This document shows, piece by piece, positions 16,143 through 23,438 of a DNA stretch of 64,000 nucleotides. Every line of letters begins with the position of its first letter. Position 1 is the stretch's first letter. The stretch is from Clostridium saccharoperbutylacetonicum N1-4(HMT) (GTDB taxonomy: Bacteria; Bacillota; Clostridia; Clostridiales; Clostridiaceae): the NCBI RefSeq assembly GCF_000340885.1, contig NC_020291.1:3037001-3101000 (forward strand). Reading direction: 5' to 3'. Under the pieces are notes generated by a model. It did not search any database, was not told the origin of the DNA, and worked only from the letters and a program-made list of their open reading frames with translations. A program made the position numbers and the translations under genes.

Positions 16143-17447
16143 ATGAAAAAAATTTATAAAAAGGCCGCTGCTATTGGAGTTGGATTAATTGTGATAAGCG
16201 GAAATATAGTTCCAGCTTTTGCGGAAGAAACATCAAAATCATCTGAAGCTATAGTTAAGCAAACAATAACAACTCAAAATTACGGACAAGCTGTTGATGG
16301 CAAACCAATTATTACATTAGATATTATTATTAAATCCGCTATTGATAATAGTGATAAATTAGCTTTAAAGTCTAAAGAAATAAGTATGTATAGAAATAAG
16401 ATGGATCTACAAGATAAAACAAATGACTTTTATGAAAGTATTGGACAAAAAAAATATGATTTTCCCTATGATAAGCTTGAACTTCAAGAAAAGCAAACTA
16501 AGCAATCAAAAGATTTTTTAGCAGATCAAATAGCTAATGATATTACAGGAAAATATAATGCAATTATTTTAAAGCAAATAGATTTGAATAAGGCAAAAGA
16601 TAATTTAGAAATCAAAAATAAAGAATTAGCTGATGTAAGAACAAAGGTAAGTGTTGGCATGGCTACTGATAATCAATTAAATGACAAAGGAATTGAAATA
16701 AAAGCTTTGCAGGATGATATAAAAGCAAAAGAGGATTCACTAAAAAATGCTACTGATTATCTAGGTGTTTTAACAAATTTTAATTTATCAAATTACACCC
16801 TAGATCAAAATATTGAATATGATGTATTTAGAATTGAAGGTTCAGAAGAAGAATACTTCGATGATAAAATTGATACTTATTTAAAATATAATGATGAAAT
16901 GATTAAGCTTTCAAAAGATTATCTAAAGGAATTAAAAGATGATGGTATAAAAAATATTTTGAAAAATGACATTCCTTCAATACCTGATAAAACTAAATTT
17001 GCAGGAGTAGATAAGACTACAGGAATACCTAACTTTGATTCTAATGGGTATGCTTTAGCACTTATTGGTTATATGCAAAATCAGCAGATATTTTTGAAAA
17101 AATTAGATGCATATGGTTCCTATTTAGATGGCCAATATAACTTGGAAGAATCTAGGGTTAAAATAGATGATGCCAGAAAGAATCTTAAAAATGGATTAAA
17201 AGAATGTTATTCAACCTTGCTTGATTTAGAAAATAAAATAAATACAGTAAAAGAACAAATAAATTCAGCAAATACTAAGCTTACGTATGCAAAATCACAA
17301 GTTGATATAGGTATGATGACTGAAAATAACTACAAAGCTGCAGTATTAAAAAGTAAAGATTTAGATACTTCATTAAGACAATTGATTAATACTTATAATA
17401 CTTTGAAGGAGTCTATTCAAAAACCTTGGATCTTAAAAACTAAGTAA
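16143..17447 (+). CDS. TolC-family protein (Gram-positive type)
   Basis: A 434-residue secreted protein. The signal peptide is residues 1-27 (cleavage after AFA). The rest is long helices with the typical TolC features: KPIITLDIIIKSAIDNSDKLAL at the N-terminus and two matching repeats (KNKELADVRTKVSVGMATDNQL near 160; NTKLTYAKSQVDIGMMTENNY near 380). The (K/V)xxG(M)xT turn marks the equator of TolC hairpins. Clostridia lack an outer membrane, so this would act in or on the wall or as a membrane-attached coiled coil. It lies 150 bases after the permeases, in the same direction. Confidence 0.83.
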   Translation: MKKIYKKAAAIGVGLIVISGNIVPAFAEETSKSSEAIVKQTITTQNYGQAVDGKPIITLDIIIKSAIDNSDKLALKSKEISMYRNKMDLQDKTNDFYESIGQKKYDFPYDKLELQEKQTKQSKDFLADQIANDITGKYNAIILKQIDLNKAKDNLEIKNKELADVRTKVSVGMATDNQLNDKGIEIKALQDDIKAKEDSLKNATDYLGVLTNFNLSNYTLDQNIEYDVFRIEGSEEEYFDDKIDTYLKYNDEMIKLSKDYLKELKDDGIKNILKNDIPSIPDKTKFAGVDKTTGIPNFDSNGYALALIGYMQNQQIFLKKLDAYGSYLDGQYNLEESRVKIDDARKNLKNGLKECYSTLLDLENKINTVKEQINSANTKLTYAKSQVDIGMMTENNYKAAVLKSKDLDTSLRQLINTYNTLKESIQKPWILKTK

Positions 17448-17467
17448 AATAATATAGGGGATAAATA

Positions 17468-17514
17468 AAATCAAACCAAACTATAAATCCTAACTTTATA
17501 GTTTGGTTTGATTT
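17468..17514 (+). terminator. Terminator of the export operon
   Basis: AAATCAAACCAAACTATAAA and TTTATAGTTTGGTTTGATTT make a perfect 20-bp stem with a seven-base loop. It separates the export operon from the ubiquitin-like operon. Confidence 0.88.
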
Positions 17515-17581
17515 CTCTTAAGATATTTAATTGAGTTATGGTGGTAATAACCATAGTATATTATAACTAGAATAATTACAA

Positions 17582-17610
17582 TTTAATTACAAGGTATACT
17601 TTAGTATAAT
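17582..17610 (+). promoter_or_regulatory. Possible promoter of the ubiquitin-like operon
   Basis: A TATAAT (17605-17610) lies 17 bases after a weak TTTAAT. A second TATAAT at 17633-17638 has no evident -35. The region is AT-rich, so such matches arise by chance. Confidence 0.3.
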
Positions 17611-17671
17611 ATTCAAAAAAGCATTTTGATTATATAATGAATAATAGAAAATATGATAATAATAAGATTAT

Positions 17672-17716
17672 TTTAAAAGAGATAATTATTCTAAAAAGAA
17701 TATTATCTCTTTTAAA
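17672..17716 (+). promoter_or_regulatory. Large leader hairpin upstream of the ubiquitin-like operon
   Basis: Arms TTTAAAAGAGATAATTATTCT and AGAATATTATCTCTTTTAAA pair over about 20 bp with a four-A loop. The hairpin ends 44 bases before the first start codon, inside the likely transcript. With only a mixed T-run it may be a partial attenuator, a stability element or a protein-binding site. Confidence 0.6.
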
Positions 17717-17760
17717 TATGAATGAGTTATTAAAAACTTTTGAGAGGATATGATTAAATT

Positions 17761-18033
17761 ATGGGAAAAATTAATGTAGTAATTGTTGACACAACAGGAA
17801 ATAAGGAGAGAAAGGTAGGATTACCTGACGATATTAAAATAGGAATTATAATGGTTAAACTTGTAGAGAAAATCAAACTTCCTTCAATAGGGCCTGATGG
17901 AAATCCAATTAGTTATAAATTTATTCATAAGGTTTCAGGAAGGCAGCTCTTAGAAACTCAGACACTTACAGATGCCAATATAAAAGATGGTGATGTTTTA
18001 AGATTACAACCAGAAATAACTGCAGGTGCATAA
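17761..18033 (+). CDS. YukD/EsaB-type ubiquitin-like protein
   Basis: A 90-residue beta-grasp protein. NVVIVDTTGNKERKVGLPDD is the first hairpin and FIHKVSGRQLLETQTLTDAN, then IKDGDVLRLQPE, is the closing part. The last is the YukD-type signature, like ubiquitin's TLxxxxIxxGDxLxL. The chain ends Thr-Ala-Gly-Ala, with a single Gly before a final Ala instead of Gly-Gly. The gene is two bases upstream of the E1 gene, at the head of an operon with E2, RING and JAB proteins. No type VII secretion genes are near, so it is better read as a modifier than as a T7SS accessory. Confidence 0.88.
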   Translation: MGKINVVIVDTTGNKERKVGLPDDIKIGIIMVKLVEKIKLPSIGPDGNPISYKFIHKVSGRQLLETQTLTDANIKDGDVLRLQPEITAGA

Positions 18034-18035
18034 CT

Positions 18036-19211
18036 ATGGAAGATATATTAAATTTAGATATTAATGAAAATAGGTATTCACGATTTGAACTTATACCTTG
18101 GTGGAATCAAGAACTTCTACATAATTCAACTATAATGGTCGTTGGTGCAGGAGCAATTGGAAATGAACTTATTAAAAACTTAGCTTTGCTAGGGATTGGA
18201 AAAATATTAATAGTTGATATGGATAAGATTGAACAAACTAATTTAACACGGTCAATCTTATATCGTATGAGTGATATAGATAAATATAAAGCAGATGCAG
18301 CAGTGGAAAAAGCTATGGAGATAAATCCAGATGTTACGGCTATTCCATTAAAAGTTAATGTAGCTACAGACATAGGGCTTGGAGTATTTAGAAAAATGGA
18401 TATTATTTTGGGAGGTCTTGATAATAGAGAAGCACGCCTTTCAATTAACCAAGCTTGTTATAAGGTAAATAAACCCTGGATTGATGGAGCAATTGAAGTA
18501 TTAAATGGATTTGCTAGAGTTTTTGTTCCACCAGGTCCATGTTATGAATGTACTATGACAGAAACTGATTGGAAGTTAATTAATAAGAGAAAATCTTGTG
18601 CCTTACTTACACATGAACAAATGCTTGAGGGCAAAATCCCAACAACTCCAACTTCCTCTTCTGTTATAGCTGGAATTCAAGTTCAAGAAATGCTTAAGTT
18701 GTTACATAATGATAGAAACTTACCAACACTTGCAGGAAAAGGTTATGTTTTTAATGGCTTGACTCATGATTCCTTTGTAGTTGAATATCAAAGAAAAGAT
18801 GACTGTATGAGCCATGATACCTTTGAAGTTATTAAGGAAATGCCTTGGTCTGCAAGAAATACTTCCATTAGTGAAATGTTAAAGCAGGCAAAGGAAGATT
18901 TAGGTGAGGAAGCAATTTTGGAATTCGATAGAGATATTGCAACTACTGCAGCTTGTGTTTGTGGAAATTCAAAAGAAATATTTAATGTGGTAAATAAGCT
19001 GAAAAATAGAGATATTATTTGTGAAAAGTGCGGAAAGACCATGAGATTTGAGACGATCCATTCTATTTCTGGAAATGAAGAATTTTTAGATAAAAAGTTA
19101 TTTGATATAGGAATTCCGTTGTTTCATATTATTAGTGCAAGAAGTAGATTAAACTATATTCATTATGAATTAACAAGTGATAAAAATGAAGTTCTAGGAG
19201 GTCTATTTTAA
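18036..19211 (+). CDS. E1-like ubiquitin-activating enzyme (ThiF/MoeB superfamily)
   Basis: A 391-residue adenylating enzyme. The Rossmann motif is VVGAGAIGN (G37-x-G39-x-x-G42), the acidic strand end is IVDMDKIE, and the substrate arginine motif is NLTR (R72). DNREARLSIN (129-138) matches the DNxxxRxxxN motif. The zinc half-motif CYEC is C169-C172 and the candidate catalytic Cys is C188 (RKSCAL), equivalent to the TC-A turn of MoeB. A C-terminal extension has a further CVC...CEKC zinc-like set (C307, C309, C329, C332). It should adenylate the Ubl C-terminus and pass it to the E2. The stop overlaps the E2 start by one base (TAATG), so the two are coupled. Confidence 0.94.
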   Translation: MEDILNLDINENRYSRFELIPWWNQELLHNSTIMVVGAGAIGNELIKNLALLGIGKILIVDMDKIEQTNLTRSILYRMSDIDKYKADAAVEKAMEINPDVTAIPLKVNVATDIGLGVFRKMDIILGGLDNREARLSINQACYKVNKPWIDGAIEVLNGFARVFVPPGPCYECTMTETDWKLINKRKSCALLTHEQMLEGKIPTTPTSSSVIAGIQVQEMLKLLHNDRNLPTLAGKGYVFNGLTHDSFVVEYQRKDDCMSHDTFEVIKEMPWSARNTSISEMLKQAKEDLGEEAILEFDRDIATTAACVCGNSKEIFNVVNKLKNRDIICEKCGKTMRFETIHSISGNEEFLDKKLFDIGIPLFHIISARSRLNYIHYELTSDKNEVLGGLF

Positions 19212-20956
19212 TGAATGCAAGGTTAAGAAGAATTACAGCAGATTATGAAGAAATAAAAAAGAATTTTGATGGACATAAAAATATAATTGTTGAGCCTATT
19301 GGAATTGAACCAGCTGAAAAATATAAGGTTACATATTATATAAATGGGATTTATTTAAATGGAGAAGGAAAAATTGAAACTTTAAACAAGCATGTTATCA
19401 TGATTACTTTACATTCAGAATATCCAAGATATAAGCCTATTTGTACTATTGAAACTCCTATATGGCATCCTAATTTTAAAGATGGACAAATTTGTATTGG
19501 TGACATATGGGGAGCTGGTGAAGCCTTATCAGATATTGTGATAAATATTGGGGATATGATTCAATATAAATCATGGAATTCATTTAGTCCACTTTCTGCA
19601 GATGCAGCAAAATGGGCAATCGAAAATAAGCATTTGTTTCCAGTTGGAAATATAGATTTATGGACAGGTGAAGAAATTTCTGAAACTCAAGCTTCAAATT
19701 TTGATATAGATATACTAAGTGATGATGAAGCAATAGAGGAAGAAGAAAGTTTTAATGTCGTAGAATCATTGCAAGCAGAAGAAAAGGTAATAATTGAAAA
19801 TAATGAAGATAGTGAAATAATTGAAAATGGATTAGAAATAGCTACAACACTATTAGAAGAAGCACAAGAAAATGATTTTGATATTACAGAAGAAGAACTT
19901 GAAGGGATTGAATTTGTTCCAGCAGCAGCCAGACTGCAAAATAGTCAGCCTGTAGTTACTAAAGAGAAAAGAATTAATTTTAAAACGATATTTTTTAAAG
20001 GAATTTTATATGGATTAATCGGTGGAATAATTGGATGGATATTATCAGAACTTGCTCCTATTAGTTATGAAAAAATACTTGCATTCAAGGGATATACTAT
20101 CCATGGCCTTGCAAGAGATTTTGCTTTAGGGAAAATTACCAGAGAACAATATTATTCAATAAGAGGAACAGCTGTTATAATTGATTCTTGTTTATTTTCT
20201 TCAATTATTGGAGGGACAATTGGTGCTTTCATGGGAGCTGGTGAAGGATTATATTATGGATCAAAGAAAAAAGCTCTTAAATATGGATTTATAGGACTTG
20301 TAGTTTCTCTTCTTATTGGATTAGTAGGTGGCTTTTTAGGACAATTATCATATACTTTACTATTGCATGATAATAGAAATGCTTCAGAGATTTATGAAGG
20401 CTTTGCTAGAGCTATTGGATGGGCTGTTTTAGGAACAGGAGTTGGAGTATCAGTTGGGTTGATTAGAGCTGAAAAAATAAGAATAATTAATTGCTTATTA
20501 GGTGGGATTATTGGTGGATTTATTGGTGGTTTTCTATTCAATTTCATAGCAGAAGGTTTTAATATTGGTGAATTTGATGGAGGAATAGTAGCAAGAGGTA
20601 TAGGCATTACAATCATGGGAGCGTTGATTGGTCTTGGCATAGGTATGTTAGAGCAATTTGCGAAAACTGCATGGTTAAAGGTAGTGCGTGGCGAGTTTGA
20701 AGGAAAAGAATATCTTGTATTTCAAGGGATAACAAGCATTGGAAATAGTGGAAAAAATACTATTGCTTTATTTAAAGACAAATTAGTTGCTCCAAAACAT
20801 TGCGATATAGTTCAAGAAGGAAATAAATATGTAATTATAGATAAAGGTTCACCATCAGGAACCATTGTAAATGGTATGAGGATAACAAGGCATGTATTAA
20901 AAAAAGGAGATGCAATTTCAATTGGAAATTCAGTTCTTGTGTTCAATACAAAATAA
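19211..20956 (+). CDS. E2 ubiquitin-conjugating domain fused to six membrane segments and an FHA domain
   Basis: A 581-residue protein. Residues 1-150 are a UBC fold with the HPN motif (H86-P87-N88) and the active-site Cys C95 in GQICIGDIW, spaced as in eukaryotic E2s. An acidic linker runs from about 165 to 235. Six Gly-rich membrane segments follow (about 259-280, 322-342, 358-384, 401-418, 427-449, 462-482). An FHA domain covers about 495-581: SIGNSGKNTIALFKD, KHCDIVQ, SPSGTIVNG, then GDAISIG. An even number of TMs places both UBC and FHA in the cytosol. FHA domains bind phosphothreonine, so recruitment of phosphorylated targets is inferred. This fusion is unusual. Confidence 0.92.
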   Translation: MNARLRRITADYEEIKKNFDGHKNIIVEPIGIEPAEKYKVTYYINGIYLNGEGKIETLNKHVIMITLHSEYPRYKPICTIETPIWHPNFKDGQICIGDIWGAGEALSDIVINIGDMIQYKSWNSFSPLSADAAKWAIENKHLFPVGNIDLWTGEEISETQASNFDIDILSDDEAIEEEESFNVVESLQAEEKVIIENNEDSEIIENGLEIATTLLEEAQENDFDITEEELEGIEFVPAAARLQNSQPVVTKEKRINFKTIFFKGILYGLIGGIIGWILSELAPISYEKILAFKGYTIHGLARDFALGKITREQYYSIRGTAVIIDSCLFSSIIGGTIGAFMGAGEGLYYGSKKKALKYGFIGLVVSLLIGLVGGFLGQLSYTLLLHDNRNASEIYEGFARAIGWAVLGTGVGVSVGLIRAEKIRIINCLLGGIIGGFIGGFLFNFIAEGFNIGEFDGGIVARGIGITIMGALIGLGIGMLEQFAKTAWLKVVRGEFEGKEYLVFQGITSIGNSGKNTIALFKDKLVAPKHCDIVQEGNKYVIIDKGSPSGTIVNGMRITRHVLKKGDAISIGNSVLVFNTK

Positions 20957-20974
20957 TTTTAAAAGGAGAATGGC

Positions 20975-21799
20975 GTGAGAATTAAAAATGTAGTTACAGT
21001 TTTTATTTGTATACTTTTAATGAGCAGACCTGTTGCTGCTATGAATTTTGTCCCCGAAAATCTTTATAATTCAGTTACAGTAATTTATACAGATAAGGGA
21101 ATGGGAAGCGGCTTTGCAATTGATAAAAATACAATCATTACTAATGCACATGTGGTTAACGGGTTCAACACAGTTACAGTAAAGTTATACAACGGGAAAA
21201 GTTGTGTTGGTAAGGTTTCGAAAATTGATAAAAATATTGATTTAGCTTTAATTCAAGTGGAGGAAGCTTTAACACCTCTTAAACTTGTTTCTGAAGATAA
21301 TATTGCAATAGGCAAAGAGGTATATGCAATTGGAGCACCTGAAGATATTCCATATACGATGACTAAGGGAATAGTTTCAGCGAAGAATAGGAAAGTAAAG
21401 AATCATGAATATATTCAAATCGATGCTTCAATAAATTCAGGGAATAGTGGTGGACCTCTTATTAATGAAAATGGAGAAGTTATTGGAATAAATACTATGA
21501 AATTATTAGATGCAGAAGGAATTGGCTTTGCAATAGGAACTTCAACTATTAATAACTTTGTTAATAATACTGTACCTGAAAGCAGCAATGCTAATAATGA
21601 TCAAGAAGAAGATAATAATTTAAAACAAAATGATATAGAAACTAATTATAAAAAAGTCTTAGCAGAAAATGAAAAGCTAAAGATTATTATTATGGTTCTG
21701 GCTATATTACTAGTTATAGCAACGCTGGTAATAATAAAATTACAAATTAAGAAAAAGCAAAAAAGTAAATATGATTTTGAAATAGATATTTATGAATAA
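20975..21799 (+). CDS. Membrane-anchored trypsin-like serine protease (HtrA/S1C type)
   Basis: 274 residues with a GTG start after AAAGGAGAATGGC. The signal segment is about residues 4-22. The chymotrypsin fold has the complete triad: H59 in TNAHVV, D89 in NIDLAL and S158 in GNSGGP. A charged coiled stretch (about 199-233) and a C-terminal TM (about 234-255) with a short basic tail follow. There is no PDZ domain, unlike DegP/HtrA. The catalytic domain should be outside the membrane, so it cannot act on the cytosolic Ubl. It may cleave envelope proteins or partners of the LysM/JAB protein. It is 18 bases after the E2-FHA gene. Confidence 0.92.
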   Translation: MRIKNVVTVFICILLMSRPVAAMNFVPENLYNSVTVIYTDKGMGSGFAIDKNTIITNAHVVNGFNTVTVKLYNGKSCVGKVSKIDKNIDLALIQVEEALTPLKLVSEDNIAIGKEVYAIGAPEDIPYTMTKGIVSAKNRKVKNHEYIQIDASINSGNSGGPLINENGEVIGINTMKLLDAEGIGFAIGTSTINNFVNNTVPESSNANNDQEEDNNLKQNDIETNYKKVLAENEKLKIIIMVLAILLVIATLVIIKLQIKKKQKSKYDFEIDIYE

Positions 21800-21811
21800 A
21801 AACAGGGGGAG

Positions 21812-22615
21812 ATGAAGATGGATTTTACAGGGAAAATATGCCCTTACTGTAAAGGTGAGTTTAAAGAAGATGATGAAATTGTCCTTTGCAGTATCTGTGA
21901 AATGCCCCATCACAAGGAGTGCTGGGTTGAAAATCAAGGGTGCACAACCTTTGGCTGTACAGGAACTATTATGGGAGTTGATAACTATAGCGGAGAAGCA
22001 GTTTGTAAGAGATGTGGAACAGCATATATTGATGGACAAAGATTTTGTAGCTACTGTGGAGGAAATCTTTTAGACAATGGATTTGAAGATTCATCGCAGT
22101 TTGGATATTCTTATGGAAACCAGCAGACTTCGAGTAATACAACACAACAAAATTCATTTAACATAAATTACGGCTCACAGAATAAAGTAGATGAAAAAGA
22201 AGATATGCGTAAATTTATTGGAGAAAAACAAATTTACTATGTAACGAAATTTGATAACCTTGATTATTTTAATAAAAAATTGAGTTGGAACTGGGCTAGT
22301 GCATTTTTTGGTATGTATTGGTATCCATATAGAAAAATGTATAAGATTTCTATAATTTATTATATATCGAGTCTTATTTTTGGACTAATACCTGGTTTCT
22401 CAGGAATCTCAAGATTGACCTTTTTCATTTTATCTGGGATGTTTGGAAATTACTTGTATAAACGTCATGTTGAAAAACATCTTGAAATAGCAAACGCTAT
22501 GGATAATTATATGAAGCAAGATTATCTATTCAAAAAAGGAGGAACTAGTACTTGGGCTGTATTGGCAACTATAGTAATTACAGTAATTATGCTTAATGTG
22601 ATTGCAGGTTTGTAG
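21812..22615 (+). CDS. RING-type zinc protein with zinc ribbon and DUF2628 membrane tail (paralogue 1)
   Basis: 267 residues. The N-terminal RING-like set is C8-x2-C11, C24-x2-C27, H31/H32, C35, C42, C47 (CPYCKGEFKEDD, LCSICEMPHHKECW, QGCTTFGC), as in the prokaryotic RING family. A zinc ribbon, CKRCGTAYIDGQRFCSYC (C63-C80), follows. After a Gln/Asn linker comes a DUF2628 domain (SWNWASAFFGMYWYPYRKMY at about 155-175) with three or four TMs. A ligase (E3) role is inferred from the RING and the operon; direct activity is not shown. GGGGGAGATGAAG precedes the start. Confidence 0.87.
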   Translation: MKMDFTGKICPYCKGEFKEDDEIVLCSICEMPHHKECWVENQGCTTFGCTGTIMGVDNYSGEAVCKRCGTAYIDGQRFCSYCGGNLLDNGFEDSSQFGYSYGNQQTSSNTTQQNSFNINYGSQNKVDEKEDMRKFIGEKQIYYVTKFDNLDYFNKKLSWNWASAFFGMYWYPYRKMYKISIIYYISSLIFGLIPGFSGISRLTFFILSGMFGNYLYKRHVEKHLEIANAMDNYMKQDYLFKKGGTSTWAVLATIVITVIMLNVIAGL

Positions 22616-22646
22616 TGTTGGTTTTATTAATAAATGGGAGGGAATA

Positions 22647-23432
22647 ATGTTGAATTATATAGGGAAAATATGTCCATATTGCAAGGATGAATTTAAAGAA
22701 AATGATGAGGTTATTAGTTGTAGTGCATGTGAAATGCCTCATCATAAAGAATGCTGGACACAAAATCAAGGATGTACAACTTTTGGCTGTACAGGAATCA
22801 TTACGGAAGCTAATGATACTTTAGCTGAAAAATGTGGAGAAATTTATGAAGATGGAAAAGGTATTAATACTGCTATAGGTAATATGAATTATAAAGATCA
22901 GCAGCAATATGATAATATCTCAAATAATTTAAATAGCGGCAGAAATATAGATGAAGAGATATATACACTTATTGGAAAGAATCAGGAGTATTTTTTACCA
23001 AAGTTTGAAGAATTGAATAATAGAAAAAGTAAAATGAGTTGGAATTGGGCAAGTGCATTTTTTGGAGCATACTGGTATGCATATAGAAAAATGTATATAA
23101 CTCAAATTTTATATTATATAGCATTTTTTTTGTATTCAATGCTTCTAAACATAATTATGATTATGTTATTACCAGCTGGATTTAATAGAAATAAAGATCC
23201 TTTAGCATATTCAACATTTGAACTTTTCAATTTTGTTGTACCTTTTTTACTATCAGGTTTTTTTGCTAATTATATTTACAAATGTCATATTGAAAAACAT
23301 ATTAAAAGAGCAGATGATATTGAAGATTGTGAAAGGGAAAATTATTTGATGAATAAAGGCGGAACTAGTGGATTAGCATTAATGATTTTTTTAATTGTCA
23401 ATGTATTTATCAAAATTATGTTTAGGGGGTGA
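22647..23432 (+). CDS. RING-type zinc protein with DUF2628 membrane tail (paralogue 2, ribbon lost)
   Basis: 261 residues, start at the ATG after GGGAGGGAATA. It parallels the preceding protein: C9, C12, C25, C28, H32/H33, C36, C43 and C48 are all kept, as is the DUF2628 core (SWNWASAFFGAYWYAYRKMY). The second zinc ribbon is ruined: only one Cys of the first pair remains (EKCGEIYEDGKG). The two genes are tandem duplicates that have diverged in the ribbon and linker. Adjacent duplication suggests different targets or a heteromeric complex. Confidence 0.85.
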   Translation: MLNYIGKICPYCKDEFKENDEVISCSACEMPHHKECWTQNQGCTTFGCTGIITEANDTLAEKCGEIYEDGKGINTAIGNMNYKDQQQYDNISNNLNSGRNIDEEIYTLIGKNQEYFLPKFEELNNRKSKMSWNWASAFFGAYWYAYRKMYITQILYYIAFFLYSMLLNIIMIMLLPAGFNRNKDPLAYSTFELFNFVVPFLLSGFFANYIYKCHIEKHIKRADDIEDCERENYLMNKGGTSGLALMIFLIVNVFIKIMFRG

Positions 23433-23438
23433 ATTTAA

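Noticed and set aside
17761..18033. YukD-like protein as part of a type VII secretion system
   Set aside because: No WXG100, EssA/EssB or EssC-type genes are in the window, and the operon carries E1, E2, RING and JAB genes instead.
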